Source: Limnohabitans sp. Rim8 (GTDB lineage Bacteria; Pseudomonadota; Gammaproteobacteria; Burkholderiales; Burkholderiaceae_C). From it: a stretch of 59,459 bases of DNA. The position numbers and the translations under genes were made by a program. A model generated the notes under the pieces. That model was not told where the DNA came from. It worked only from the letters and a program-made list of their open reading frames with translations, and did no database searches. Below, in pieces: positions 34,886-44,348 of the stretch. Numbering within the stretch: position 1 is the first letter of the stretch; each line of letters begins with the position of its first letter. The stretch is from positions 1-59,459 of the forward strand of contig CAMDFT010000010.1 of the NCBI GenBank assembly GCA_945897795.1, given 5' to 3'.

Positions 34886-35338
34886 TCAGGCTGTTTCGCC
34901 GTAAACCGTCACGGTCACGTCCACCACCACGTCGGTGTGCAATGCCACTGACACTGTGGAGTCGCTCACCACCTTGATGGGGCCGTGGGGCATGCGGATC
35001 TGTGACTTGACCAGTTTGTAGCCTTGCTTGTTCAGCTCTTCGGCGATGTCGTGGTTGGTCACGGAACCAAACAAACGGCCATCCACACCAGCTTTTTGCG
35101 ACAACTTGACCACCAGGCCAGACAATTTCTCGCCTTGGGCCTGGGCTTCGGCCAATTTGGCAGCAGCGGCTTTTTCCAACTCAACGCGGCGAGCTTCAAA
35201 CTCGGCCTTGTTGGCTTCGGTCGCACGGCGTGCACGACCTTGGGGGATCAGAAAGTTGCGAGCGTAGCCGTCTTTGACTTTGACGATATCGCCCAGATTA
35301 CCTAGGTTCACAACCTTTTCGAGCAGAATGATTTGCAT
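34886..35338 (-). CDS. rplI: 50S ribosomal protein L9
   Basis: L9 is the elongated two-domain protein on the large subunit near the L1 stalk. The 150-residue sequence has the N-domain ([32 protein letters not shown], here split across the first 32 residues), the long connecting helix ([23 protein letters not shown]) and the C-domain ([10 protein letters not shown]). It is the last gene of the rpsF operon and is followed by a strong terminator. Confidence 0.99.
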   Translation of the reverse strand: MQIILLEKVVNLGNLGDIVKVKDGYARNFLIPQGRARRATEANKAEFEARRVELEKAAAAKLAEAQAQGEKLSGLVVKLSQKAGVDGRLFGSVTNHDIAEELNKQGYKLVKSQIRMPHGPIKVVSDSTVSVALHTDVVVDVTVTVYGETA

Positions 35339-35349
35339 GGTTGGACTCC

Positions 35350-35631
35350 TTAGACTTTGTGCTGGTCGGTGTAGGGCAACATGGCCAAAAAGCGTGCGCG
35401 CTTGATGGCGGTGTTGAGCTGGCGCTGGAAAATGGCACGGGTGCCAGTCAAGCGCGCAGGGATGATCTTGCCGTTTTCGGCGATGAAGTCACGCAAGGTG
35501 TCCACATCTTTGTAGTCGATTTCTTCGACGCCAGTGACTGTGAAGCGGCAAAAACGCTTGCGCTTGAACAGCAGTGACTGGGTGTTGCGCTTGGGGCGCT
35601 TGTCTTTGTTGAATTTTTTGAACGTGGCCAT
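35350..35631 (-). CDS. rpsR: 30S ribosomal protein S18
   Basis: S18 pairs with S6 on the small-subunit platform. The 93-residue protein has the conserved [17 protein letters not shown] and [26 protein letters not shown] segments. The N-terminal extension ([20 protein letters not shown]) is longer than in E. coli (75 residues) and basic. It lies between priB and rplI, 11 bases before rplI. Confidence 0.98.
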   Translation of the reverse strand: MATFKKFNKDKRPKRNTQSLLFKRKRFCRFTVTGVEEIDYKDVDTLRDFIAENGKIIPARLTGTRAIFQRQLNTAIKRARFLAMLPYTDQHKV

Positions 35632-35645
35632 GGGGCCTCCTGAAA

Positions 35646-35933
35646 TTAATCTTGCTGAAACTCTTGAATGTGCAACACGACACTTTTACCTTGTCGAGGG
35701 GTGGCCAAAAAGCCTTTGAATGTCCAAACACTGCCTACCGCCTGCTTGACCAGTCTTTCGGCCAATGACCCAATGGCCAAAGCACGAAGTTTTAACTGGA
35801 CTTTGCGCATTTGCCCAGCCTCTTGTATTTCAGAGGCATGCTCCAGAATCAAATCAAGAGCAGGCAAACCGGCGGGGGTGTATCGCAAAGCGGCTTGCTC
35901 GGCAATACAGGCTGTCAGTTCGGTACGGTTCAC
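35646..35933 (-). CDS. priB: Primosomal replication protein N (PriB), GTG start
   Basis: PriB is a dimeric OB-fold single-strand DNA-binding protein used with PriA in replication restart. The 95-residue sequence shows the PriB OB-fold pattern ([24 protein letters not shown], split; [32 protein letters not shown]). Its place between rpsF and rpsR is the classic PriB position. An in-frame TGA lies two codons upstream, so the GTG at 35933 is the earliest possible start. The GAGGA site directly abuts it, an unusually tight spacing that may lower translation relative to the ribosomal genes. Confidence 0.93.
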   Translation of the reverse strand: MNRTELTACIAEQAALRYTPAGLPALDLILEHASEIQEAGQMRKVQLKLRALAIGSLAERLVKQAVGSVWTFKGFLATPRQGKSVVLHIQEFQQD

Positions 35934-35952
35934 TCCTCAACAGGTCTATGTA

Positions 35953-36318
35953 TCAAGCGGCGAATTCGGCTTGTTGGGACTTGCGGGCTTCTTCGCGCTC
36001 GACAGTCTTCATCATGGAAGAAGGACCGGCGTCGGCTTTTTTCTTCAACACAGTCAGGTGACGCAGCACGGCATCGTTGAACTTGAAGGCGTGCTCGAGT
36101 TCAGCCATCACGGCTTGGTCGGCTTCAATGTTCACGCACAGGTAGTGAGCTTTGCCCAGTTTGTTGATCTGATAGGCCAACTGACGGCGGCCCCAGTCTT
36201 CAACACGGTGGATCTGACCACCGCCGGCAGTGATCATGCCTTTGTATCGCTCCAGCATGGCTGGAACTTGTTCGGACTGATCGGGATGGATCAGCAAAAT
36301 GATTTCGTAATGACGCAT
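35953..36318 (-). CDS. rpsF: 30S ribosomal protein S6
   Basis: S6 binds 16S rRNA together with S18. The 121-residue protein begins [19 protein letters not shown] and has [18 protein letters not shown] and [10 protein letters not shown], all diagnostic. A strong AAGGAG site precedes the ATG at 36318. A TATAAT -10 candidate lies 81-86 bases upstream on this strand, at the end of the symporter gene. First gene of the rpsF-priB-rpsR-rplI operon. Confidence 0.99.
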   Translation of the reverse strand: MRHYEIILLIHPDQSEQVPAMLERYKGMITAGGGQIHRVEDWGRRQLAYQINKLGKAHYLCVNIEADQAVMAELEHAFKFNDAVLRHLTVLKKKADAGPSSMMKTVEREEARKSQQAEFAA

Positions 36319-36398
36319 TGAGACTCCTTGAGGTTAACCCAAATGGTTGGAATAGCTGCCCCCAGCGTCTGACGGGGTGCAGCAAGGCGAAGCCCAGT

Positions 36399-36404
36399 AT
36401 TATA
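36399..36404 (-). promoter_or_regulatory. Candidate -10 element of the rpsF operon
   Basis: A perfect TATAAT on the minus strand, 81 bases before the rpsF ATG. No good -35 is seen at 16-18 bases, where the symporter 3' end lies. Confidence 0.5.
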
Positions 36405-36413
36405 GCCCGAACA

Positions 36414-38540
36414 TCACAGTCCCGGATAGTTGTTGGGCGGGTCGGCCTGAGGCACTTGTGAACGCGGGTTTGGACCCATCAGGCGCTGCGGAATCAGCCA
36501 GGTGGCCAGCACCATGACCACAAAACCAACAGGGACCCCAAAAACACCTGCGGACAAGGGCTGAATGCCCCACCACAAGCCACCAGAGGGGTCCAAATCC
36601 CAAAAATGGCGGAAAACAGGGGCATTGACCGCCATGTAAAAGATCGTCACCCCCAAACCCGACAGCATACCCAGCACCACCGCTGCACGATGCACCCGCT
36701 GCCAGGCCATCCCCAGCACCATGCCTGGAAAAAAGGCGGATGCAGCCAGCGAAAAAGAGGCCGACACCAAGGCCAGGATTTCTGCGGGCTTGAAAGCCGC
36801 GACCACCGCCGCCAGCATGGCCACGGCCAGCAAAGCGAACTTGGACAGGATCACCCGCCCTTCCGAAGACTTGGGGCCATTGACGCTATTGGGCCGCATG
36901 TCACGCACCAAGGCATTGCTGATCGTCAACAGCAAACCATCGGCGGTTGACAAAGCGGCTGCCAGCCCGCCGGCTGCAACCAAGCCAGACACCACAAACG
37001 GCATTCCGCCCAATTCGGGCGTGGCCAACATGATCATGTCTGCACCGAGTTTGAGCTCACCCAGTTGCAAAATGCCGTCGCCGTTGACGTCCGAAAACGA
37101 GACCAAGGCCGAGTCCAACCTGGCCCACTGCGCCATCCAACTGGGCAAGTCGGCAAAGTTGCTGCCCACCAAGGTATTGAGCACCTCGAACTTCACCAGC
37201 ACCGCCAAGGCGGGCACGCTCAGGTAAATCAGGCCGATGAAAAACAAGGACCAGGCCACGGAGCTGCGCGTCTCAGACACCGAGGGAGAGGTATAAAAGC
37301 GAGTCAACAAATGCGGCAATCCTGCCGTGCCAATCATCAGGCAAAACACCAGGGCCAGGAAATTCAAGCGCGACTCGCTGAACAATTTCTCTTGGGCCAG
37401 CCCGCCATCGGGTTCCCCGGTGAAAGCCTGCGTGTGCGGAGGCATGCCGCCCAAAGGCCGCGCACGCTCCAGGTTGTCGTGCTTCGCACGGGTCCACAAC
37501 TCGCGAGCAGCAGAGGCTTCGTGCGGCACAGCCAGCAACTCACGGCGAACTTGGGCAATGGTGGCGAAGTCGGCCCCCTGCGCTTTGAGCAAGCGGATTT
37601 TTTCCTCCAATTCCTGTCGCAGATCGACCATGGCCGCGTCCACATCTTGCAAGCGCTCAGCATAGAGCTTGGCCCGCTGAGCGTATTCGCGGCGCACTTC
37701 CAGCTCGGCCGGGTCGTCCATGAGGCGCTTTTCGATACTGGCAATGGCCGACAGCTGCGCACCATAGACCCAAGGTGCCACAGGGTTGCCCAGTTGTTTG
37801 TAAGCCAGCCAGGAGACCGGAATGAGAAATGCCAACAGCAGCATGATGTACTGCGCCACCTGGGTCCAGGTGATGGCCCGCATGCCGCCCAGAAAAGAGC
37901 ACAGCAAAACACCGCCCAAGCCCAACAAGATGCCGATTTCGAACTGCACGCCGGTCAGCCGCGATGCGATCAAGCCAATGCCATAGATCTGGGCAACCAC
38001 ATAGGTGAATGAACACAGCACCGAGGCCAGCGCCGCAATCACCCTTGGCCAACGACCGCCATAGCGCTGGTCGAAGTAGTCGGGCAAGGTGTACAAGCGC
38101 ATGGCACGCAATTGAGGTGCAATCAACAAGGCGACCAGACAAAAACCACCGGTCCAGCCGATCACATAGGCCAAGCCACCGGGCTGGTTGCCGCTGCCGG
38201 AAAAGCCTTGCAGGTACAGCGCACCCGCCAGGCTGATGAACGAGGCCGCGCTCATCCAGTCTGCCGCCGTGGCCATGCCGTTGTACATGGCCGGGATGCG
38301 CCGACCAGCCACGTAATACTCGTCCTCGTTCGTGGTTCTGCCCGCGATTCCGATCAGCGCGTAGATCATGACCGTGCTGAACAGAAAGATCGGGCCGATC
38401 AAGTTGCGCGACAGGCCTGAGCGCTCAGCCCAGGCCATCACCCCGATCAAACTCAGAAGAAAAACAACATAAATCAGGACGTTGCGATGCAGTCGCCAGC
38501 GATAAGCCGAAGACATGGCGACGTCAAGGGGTTGGCTCAT
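36414..38540 (-). CDS. Sodium/solute symporter with coiled-coil insert and EF-hand loop
   Basis: A 708-residue SSS-family permease of the VC_2705-like type. Hydrophobic segments begin at about 20-37 and 50-67, with more at 93-112, 122-142, 165-192, 200-245, and from 393 to the C-terminus. Typical SSS sequence is seen at YYVAGRRIPAMYNGMATAADWMSAASF (split over 75-101). Between transmembrane parts lies a 90-residue charged, predicted coiled-coil insert (about 270-360). A second insert contains DVNGDGILQLGE (484-495), a textbook EF-hand calcium loop. Substrate is unknown; acetate-like or small organic acids are only a guess from the family. No DUF4212 partner subunit is nearby. It lies 32 bases after ppsA in the same direction. 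Confidence 0.88.
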   Translation of the reverse strand: MSQPLDVAMSSAYRWRLHRNVLIYVVFLLSLIGVMAWAERSGLSRNLIGPIFLFSTVMIYALIGIAGRTTNEDEYYVAGRRIPAMYNGMATAADWMSAASFISLAGALYLQGFSGSGNQPGGLAYVIGWTGGFCLVALLIAPQLRAMRLYTLPDYFDQRYGGRWPRVIAALASVLCSFTYVVAQIYGIGLIASRLTGVQFEIGILLGLGGVLLCSFLGGMRAITWTQVAQYIMLLLAFLIPVSWLAYKQLGNPVAPWVYGAQLSAIASIEKRLMDDPAELEVRREYAQRAKLYAERLQDVDAAMVDLRQELEEKIRLLKAQGADFATIAQVRRELLAVPHEASAARELWTRAKHDNLERARPLGGMPPHTQAFTGEPDGGLAQEKLFSESRLNFLALVFCLMIGTAGLPHLLTRFYTSPSVSETRSSVAWSLFFIGLIYLSVPALAVLVKFEVLNTLVGSNFADLPSWMAQWARLDSALVSFSDVNGDGILQLGELKLGADMIMLATPELGGMPFVVSGLVAAGGLAAALSTADGLLLTISNALVRDMRPNSVNGPKSSEGRVILSKFALLAVAMLAAVVAAFKPAEILALVSASFSLAASAFFPGMVLGMAWQRVHRAAVVLGMLSGLGVTIFYMAVNAPVFRHFWDLDPSGGLWWGIQPLSAGVFGVPVGFVVMVLATWLIPQRLMGPNPRSQVPQADPPNNYPGL

Positions 38541-38572
38541 CGCCTTGTCCTAATCATGCGGTGTCCTCGGGC

Positions 38573-40963
38573 TTAGCGTCCCAGATTCGTCCAAGTCTCG
38601 ATGACGGTGTCCGGGTTCAGCGAGATCGAGCTGATGCCTTGGTCCATCAACCAATGCGCAAAGTCCGGATGATCCGATGGGCCTTGACCGCAGATACCAA
38701 TGTATTTGCCTTTGGACAAGCAGGCCTTGATGGCTTGAGAAATCAAGGCCGTCACGGCAGGATCACGTTCGTCAAAATCAGCGGCTAAAAGCGGCATGCC
38801 TGAGTCGCGGTCCAAACCCAAAGTCAGCTGGGTCAGGTCGTTCGAACCGATCGAGAAACCATCGAAAAACTCAAGAAACTGCTCAGCGAGGATGGCGTTG
38901 CTCGGCACCTCGCACATCATGATCAACTTGAGCTCGTTTTCGCCTCGGCGCAGACCTTGGCTGGCCAGCAGTTGCGTGACCTTCTCGGCCTGCCCCAAGG
39001 TGCGCACAAAGGGCACCATGATCTGCACATTGGTCAGGCCCATCTCGCCCCGAACCCGCTTGAGGGCTTCGCACTCCATGGCGAAAGCCTCGCCGAAGTC
39101 TGCGCTGATGTAGCGCGCAGCACCCCGAAAACCCAGCATCGGGTTTTCTTCTTCCGGCTCGTAGCGGCTGCCGCCTATCAGCTTGCGGTATTCGTTGCTC
39201 TTGAAGTCCGACAGACGCACGATGACCGGCTTGGGCCAGAAGGCAGCGGCGATGCTGGCCACGCCTTCGGCGACTTTGTCCACGTAAAAAGCGCGGGGGG
39301 AGGCGTGGCCACGGGCCACCGATTCCACGGCTTTTTTCAGGTCAGCGTCGATGGCGGGGTAATCCAGGATGGCCTTGGGGTGCACGCCAATGTTGTTGTT
39401 GATGATGAACTCCAGACGGGCCAAGCCCACGCCGGCATTGGGCAGCTGGGCAAAGTCAAAGGCCAGCTGGGGGTTGCCCACGTTCATCATGATTTTGGTT
39501 TTGATCTCAGGCAGCACGCCGCGCTGGATCTCGCTGATTTCGGTTTCGAGCAGCCCATCGTAAATGTGCCCGGTATCGCCCTCGGCGCAGCTGACGGTGA
39601 CCAGGCTGCCCTCGGTCAATTGCTCAGTGGCATTGCCACAACCGACCACCGCAGGAATGCCCAGTTCGCGGGCAATGATGGCGGCATGGCAAGTGCGTCC
39701 ACCCCGGTTGGTCACGATGGCGCTGGCTCGCTTCATCACCGGTTCCCAGTTGGGGTCGGTCATGTCAGTCACCAACACATCGCCCGGCTGAACTTGGTCC
39801 ATCTCACTGATGTGGTGAACCAGGCGTACTGGGCCAGTACCAATCTTTTGGCCAATCGCCCTGCCCTCAGCCAAGATGGCGCTTTTGCCTTTGAGTTTGT
39901 AGCGCAGCTCGGGCGTGCCTTTGGCCTGGCTTTTCACGGTCTCTGGGCGGGCCTGCAAGATATAAAGCAAACCATCGGTGCCATCCTTGCCCCACTCGAT
40001 GTCCATGGGGCGACCGTAATGCTGCTCGATCACCACCGCATAGCGGGCCAATTGCTCGACTTCGTCATCGGTCAGGCTGTAGCGGTTGCGCAGCTCGGTG
40101 GGCACGTCGGTGGTTTTGACCAACTTGCCCGAAGCCGCTTTTTCTTGCACGCTGGCGAACACCATCTCAATGAGCTTGGAGCCCAGGTTGCGGCGGATCA
40201 CGCTGCGATTGCCCGCGGCCAACATCGGCTTGTGGACATAGAACTCGTCCGGGTTCACGGCACCCTGCACCACCGTCTCGCCCAAACCATAGCTCGAGGT
40301 GATGAACACCACGTCTTCGAAGCCCGACTCAGTGTCGATGGTGAACATGACGCCCGCCGCACCCAAATCAGAGCGCACCATGCGCTGCACGCCCGCTGAC
40401 AAGGCCACGTCGGCGTGGGCAAAGCCTTTGTGCACGCGGTAACTGATGGCGCGGTCGTTGTACAAAGAGGCGAACACTTCTTTCATTTTGTGCAGCACGT
40501 CCTCGATACCGACCACGTTCAAAAAGGTTTCTTGCTGACCGGCGAACGAGGCATCGGGCAGATCTTCGGCAGTGGCCGAAGAACGCACCGCAAACGAAGA
40601 CTCCGGGTTGCTGCCCTGCAGGCGCACAAACTCCTCGCGGATGGCTTTTTCCAAGTCAGCGGGAAAAGGCTGGGCTTCGACCATGGCGCGGATTTCGGCA
40701 CCCGCTGCGGCCAAGGCGCGCACGTCTTCGGTGTCCAGGGCATCAAGTCGGGCATTGATGCGCTCGGTCAGGCCTGCGAAAGCTAAAAATTGTCGAAAAG
40801 CGTGGGCGGTGGTGGCAAAGCCTGTGGGCACACGCACGCCCGATGGCAATTGGGAAATCATCTCGCCCAAGCTGGCGTTTTTGCCCCCGACCGACTCGAC
40901 GTCGGTCATGCGCAACAACTCAAAAGGGACGACCAGGGCGGTCTCACTGAAAAGAACAGACAT
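38573..40963 (-). CDS. ppsA: Phosphoenolpyruvate synthase
   Basis: PpsA makes PEP from pyruvate with ATP hydrolysis to AMP and phosphate, for gluconeogenesis. The 796-residue protein has the N-terminal ATP-grasp domain ([32 protein letters not shown]), the swivelling domain with phospho-His426 in [21 protein letters not shown] (split), and the PEP/pyruvate barrel ([21 protein letters not shown]). Thr424, two residues before the catalytic His, is the residue expected to be phosphorylated by the regulator PpsR encoded divergently at 41101. Length matches E. coli (792). Confidence 0.98.
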   Translation of the reverse strand: MSVLFSETALVVPFELLRMTDVESVGGKNASLGEMISQLPSGVRVPTGFATTAHAFRQFLAFAGLTERINARLDALDTEDVRALAAAGAEIRAMVEAQPFPADLEKAIREEFVRLQGSNPESSFAVRSSATAEDLPDASFAGQQETFLNVVGIEDVLHKMKEVFASLYNDRAISYRVHKGFAHADVALSAGVQRMVRSDLGAAGVMFTIDTESGFEDVVFITSSYGLGETVVQGAVNPDEFYVHKPMLAAGNRSVIRRNLGSKLIEMVFASVQEKAASGKLVKTTDVPTELRNRYSLTDDEVEQLARYAVVIEQHYGRPMDIEWGKDGTDGLLYILQARPETVKSQAKGTPELRYKLKGKSAILAEGRAIGQKIGTGPVRLVHHISEMDQVQPGDVLVTDMTDPNWEPVMKRASAIVTNRGGRTCHAAIIARELGIPAVVGCGNATEQLTEGSLVTVSCAEGDTGHIYDGLLETEISEIQRGVLPEIKTKIMMNVGNPQLAFDFAQLPNAGVGLARLEFIINNNIGVHPKAILDYPAIDADLKKAVESVARGHASPRAFYVDKVAEGVASIAAAFWPKPVIVRLSDFKSNEYRKLIGGSRYEPEEENPMLGFRGAARYISADFGEAFAMECEALKRVRGEMGLTNVQIMVPFVRTLGQAEKVTQLLASQGLRRGENELKLIMMCEVPSNAILAEQFLEFFDGFSIGSNDLTQLTLGLDRDSGMPLLAADFDERDPAVTALISQAIKACLSKGKYIGICGQGPSDHPDFAHWLMDQGISSISLNPDTVIETWTNLGR

Positions 40964-41003
40964 GCTAAAGCTCCAAAGTTAAAAACGGTCTCCAGAGCGA
41001 ATG

Positions 41004-41086
41004 TCAGGGTTTTGGTTGTTCTTTGAATGGAACCCTGATCCGACCACGGTGGATAATCGATTGATTTTAGGGGTCTTGTTGACCCC
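41004..41086. promoter_or_regulatory. Two inverted repeats between ppsA and ppsR
   Basis: TCAGGGTT (41004-41011) and AACCCTGA (41031-41038) are perfect arms 19 bases apart. GGGGTC and GACCCC (41070-41086) flank a five-base loop 14 bases before the ppsR ATG. The first could be an operator for divergent control, the second a 5'-leader hairpin. Confidence 0.4.
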
Positions 41087-41100
41087 GGCCATTGAAATAA

Positions 41101-41931
41101 ATGACGAGCATGCCAAAACGCACTGTATTTTTCGTATCTGACGGCACAGGCATCACCGCCGAAACTTTTGGCAACGCCATCCTGGCCCAATTCGACATGA
41201 AGTCTCGTCATGTTCGATTGCCATTCACAGACACCATCGACAAAGCACACCAAGCGGTGCGGCAGATCAACCACACCGCCGACACGGAAGGCACCAAACC
41301 CATTGTGTTCACCACCTTGGTCAACATGGATGTCCTCAAAGTGCTTCAAGAGCATTGCCAGGGCATGCTGCTCGACATGTTCGGCACATTTGTCAATCCA
41401 CTTGAAGCCGAGCTCGGCATCAAGTCGCACCACCGAGTGGGCCGTTTTTCAGACGTGAGCAAGAGCAAGGAATACCACGACCGGATTGAAGCCATCAATT
41501 TTTCGCTGGCGCACGACGACGGTCAATCGAATCGCGATCTGGAGTCGGCGGATGTCATTTTGGTGGGCGTCAGCCGCAGCGGCAAAACCCCCACCAGCCT
41601 TTACCTGGCCATGCAGCACGGCCTGAAAGCGGCCAACTACCCCTTGATCCCGGAGGACTTTGAGCGCAAACAGCTGCCGCCCGCCTTGATGCCACATCGC
41701 TCGAAAATCTTTGGCCTGAGCATCCAGCCGGAGCGTCTGTCCGAAATCCGCACGGAGCGCCGCCCCAACTCGCGTTACGCCAGCCTTGAAAACTGCCGCA
41801 TGGAAGTCTCAGAGGGTGAAGCCATGATGCGCCGATCAGGCATTCGTTGGTTGTCCACGACCACCAAGTCCATCGAAGAAATCGCCACCACGATCTTGCA
41901 AGAGATCAAGCCGGACCGGCTGATCTACTAA
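41101..41931 (+). CDS. ppsR: PEP synthase regulatory protein (kinase/pyrophosphorylase)
   Basis: A DUF299-family bifunctional enzyme that inactivates PEP synthase by ADP-dependent Thr phosphorylation and reactivates it by phosphate-dependent dephosphorylation. The 276-residue protein starts [21 protein letters not shown], has RLPFTDTID, the P-loop-like [15 protein letters not shown], and [19 protein letters not shown]. Starts at 41101 and 41110 are both possible; the second (MPKRTVFF) is nearer the family N-terminus. It is divergent from its target gene ppsA, the usual arrangement. Confidence 0.96.
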   Translation: MTSMPKRTVFFVSDGTGITAETFGNAILAQFDMKSRHVRLPFTDTIDKAHQAVRQINHTADTEGTKPIVFTTLVNMDVLKVLQEHCQGMLLDMFGTFVNPLEAELGIKSHHRVGRFSDVSKSKEYHDRIEAINFSLAHDDGQSNRDLESADVILVGVSRSGKTPTSLYLAMQHGLKAANYPLIPEDFERKQLPPALMPHRSKIFGLSIQPERLSEIRTERRPNSRYASLENCRMEVSEGEAMMRRSGIRWLSTTTKSIEEIATTILQEIKPDRLIY

Positions 41932-41982
41932 AAAAGACCAGGCCCGCCCAAGCAATTGGAGAACTGGACAACTCAGGGGTCG

Positions 41983-43311
41983 TCATGCCAAGGTGGCTGC
42001 AATCCGTTCAGCGCATTGACGCGCCTGTAACGCATCCCTGGCCTCCACCATGACGCGGACCAAGGGTTCGGTGCCGCTGGCACGAATCAAAACCCGCCCG
42101 GCATCGCCCAACTCGGTCTCAACGGCCTGTTTGGCCGCCCACAACGGGGTGTGACCTTGCCAATCAAAACCGGCTGACAGGCGCACATTGATCAAGGTTT
42201 GAGGAAAGAGACTGACCCCTTCGAGCAGCTGCGCCATGGTCTGACCACTGCTCACGCAGGCTTGCAGCACTTGCAAAGCAATGACCAAACCATCACCCGT
42301 GGTGTGCTTGTCCAAGGCCAGCAAGTGGCCCGAGCCTTCACCACCGAGCAACCAGCCTTTGTCGTGCAAGACCTCCAACACGTAGCGGTCTCCCACTTTG
42401 GCCCGCACAAATTGAACGCCACGCTTTTGCAGGGCCATTTCTACCGCCAGGTTGGTCATTAAAGTGCCCACGACACCGGGCACGGCCTCGTCACGGGCCA
42501 AGCGGTCAGCGACCATCAGGTACAGCAGCTCGTCCCCATTGAACAAGCGGCCTGTGGCATCCACCAACTGCAGGCGGTCGGCATCACCATCGAGGGCCAC
42601 GCCGTAATCGGCACGGTGGTCCTTGACGGCCTGCACCAGCGCATCGGGGTGAGTCGCACCCACGCCCATGTTGATGTTCAGGCCATCAGGCGAACAACCA
42701 ATGGCAACCACCTCGGCCCCCAATTCGTGAAAGACCTTGGGCGCGATCTGGTAGGCCGCCCCGTGAGCGGCGTCCACCACGATCTTCAGGCCTTTAAGCG
42801 TCAAGTCGTTGGGGAATGTGTTCTTGCAAAACTCGATGTATCGGCCCGCTGCATCGTCCAGTCGCCGGGTCTTGCCCAGATCGGCAGAGTCCGCCCAAAC
42901 CGGGTCCTCCAGCAGCCTGGCCTCCACGGACTTCTCCCAATCATCGGAAAGTTTCTGTCCTTTTGCGCTGAAGAATTTGATGCCGTTGTCGGCAAACGGG
43001 TTGTGACTGGCACTGATCACCACCCCCAAAGAAGCGCGCTGCGCTCGGGTCAGGTAAGCCACAGCGGGCGTCGGCACAGGCCCGAGCAAGACCACGTCGA
43101 CCCCTGCCGAGTTGAAGCCCGACTCCAGAGCACTTTCGAGCATGTACCCGGAAATGCGGGTGTCTTTGCCGATCAAAACCACAGGATGGGGTTCCTGGGC
43201 CTTCAACACACGGCCGACCGCATGGGCCAGACGCAAAATGAAGTCGGGCGTGATGGGGCTTTGCCCCACTGTGCCGCGAATGCCGTCTGTCCCGAAATAT
43301 TGCCGTGCCAT
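41983..43311 (-). CDS. glmM: Phosphoglucosamine mutase
   Basis: GlmM interconverts glucosamine-6- and -1-phosphate for peptidoglycan and lipopolysaccharide precursors. The 442-residue protein starts [15 protein letters not shown], with phospho-Ser102 in [14 protein letters not shown], the metal loop DGDADR (Asp241, 243, 245), and the sugar-binding GGEGSGHLL. The C-terminal phosphate-binding [14 protein letters not shown] follows. AAAAGGAT lies before the ATG. It follows folP by 84 bases, as in the ftsH-folP-glmM order of many proteobacteria. Confidence 0.98.
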   Translation of the reverse strand: MARQYFGTDGIRGTVGQSPITPDFILRLAHAVGRVLKAQEPHPVVLIGKDTRISGYMLESALESGFNSAGVDVVLLGPVPTPAVAYLTRAQRASLGVVISASHNPFADNGIKFFSAKGQKLSDDWEKSVEARLLEDPVWADSADLGKTRRLDDAAGRYIEFCKNTFPNDLTLKGLKIVVDAAHGAAYQIAPKVFHELGAEVVAIGCSPDGLNINMGVGATHPDALVQAVKDHRADYGVALDGDADRLQLVDATGRLFNGDELLYLMVADRLARDEAVPGVVGTLMTNLAVEMALQKRGVQFVRAKVGDRYVLEVLHDKGWLLGGEGSGHLLALDKHTTGDGLVIALQVLQACVSSGQTMAQLLEGVSLFPQTLINVRLSAGFDWQGHTPLWAAKQAVETELGDAGRVLIRASGTEPLVRVMVEARDALQARQCAERIAATLA

Positions 43312-43395
43312 ACATTGATCCTTTTTTTATAATGAGTCGTCTGATTTTATCGGTCTAGGCAAGCCAAATCACCGACACGCATTGAGTGGCAGCGC

Positions 43396-44250
43396 TCATT
43401 TTTCTGCTGCGGCTGCTTGGAGTGCTTGCCAGACTTTCAAGGCGTCCACTGTGGCCTTGACATCGTGCACGCGAATCAGGCGAGCACCCCGCTCTACCGC
43501 CAGTAAAGCCGCAGCCACACTGGCCGACAAGCGCTCAGAGGGCTGGGGAATGACGCCATCTTGGCTCAGCACGGCCCCCAAGGATGACTTTCGCGACCAA
43601 GCCGACAAGATGGGACGTCCCTCCAGCATCAACTCCGCTTGGTGGGCCAGCAATTCGAAGTTTTGCGTCACCGTTTTGCCAAACCCAATGCCTGGATCCA
43701 GCACCAAACGGGCTGCATCAACGCCCTGCGCCAAGAGACTTTCCATCCGCGCTTGCAAAAACAGCTTGACATCGGAAACGACGTCGCCGCTCATGGTGTG
43801 AAGTTGCATGGTCTGTGGGTCACGGTGCATGTGCATCAAACACACCCCGCACGATGGATGGGCCACCACCACGCGCTCGGCACCCGGCTGGCGCAAAGCC
43901 CAGATGTCGTTGATTATGTCCACCCCTAAATCCAGAACCGCCTCCATCACCTCGGGCTTGTAGGTGTCCACCGATATCGGAACCTGCCAGCTTACGGCCT
44001 CCCGCAAAAATGGCATCAAACGCGCCAACTCGTCTTCCAGCGGCACCGCTTGGGCACCCGGTCGGGTCGATTCCGCTCCCACGTCCAGAATGCCGGCACC
44101 TTCGCGCAACAACCGCTCGGCATGCTGCAAGGCCTGTGAGCCCTGCGCATGCTGCCCGCCATCCGAAAAAGAGTCTGGCGTCAGGTTGACGATGCCCATG
44201 ACCCAGGGGCGAGTGAGCTCTAGCTTAAAACGTGAGGTTTGCCAATGCAT
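43396..44250 (-). CDS. folP: Dihydropteroate synthase
   Basis: FolP joins p-aminobenzoate to the pterin to form dihydropteroate and is the sulfonamide target. The 284-residue barrel shows PWVMGIVNLTPDSFSDGG, GAEIL-like GILDVGAESTRPGA, VDTYKPEV, LDPGIGFGKT and, near the C-terminus, RVHDVKATVDALKVW. I use the ATG at 44250 (MHWQTSRFKLEL); an in-frame start nine codons upstream is possible, and neither has a clear ribosome site. It lies 98 bases after ftsH, across a terminator-like hairpin. Confidence 0.96.
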   Translation of the reverse strand: MHWQTSRFKLELTRPWVMGIVNLTPDSFSDGGQHAQGSQALQHAERLLREGAGILDVGAESTRPGAQAVPLEDELARLMPFLREAVSWQVPISVDTYKPEVMEAVLDLGVDIINDIWALRQPGAERVVVAHPSCGVCLMHMHRDPQTMQLHTMSGDVVSDVKLFLQARMESLLAQGVDAARLVLDPGIGFGKTVTQNFELLAHQAELMLEGRPILSAWSRKSSLGAVLSQDGVIPQPSERLSASVAAALLAVERGARLIRVHDVKATVDALKVWQALQAAAAEK

Positions 44251-44293
44251 ACAACAAGCAACTTTCAAACAAAACAAAAAAGGGCATCGCCAT

Positions 44294-44318
44294 GAAAAAC
44301 GGGGCCCGCAGGCCCCGT
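44294..44318 (-). terminator. Intrinsic terminator after ftsH
   Basis: ACGGGGCC and GGCCCCGT form a perfect eight-base stem around four bases, followed on the minus strand by TTTTT. It lies between the ftsH stop and folP, so folP-glmM expression is at least partly separated from ftsH. Confidence 0.82.
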
Positions 44319-44348
44319 CCGTTGTCTCGCTGGCTAGTCCTGGCTCGC

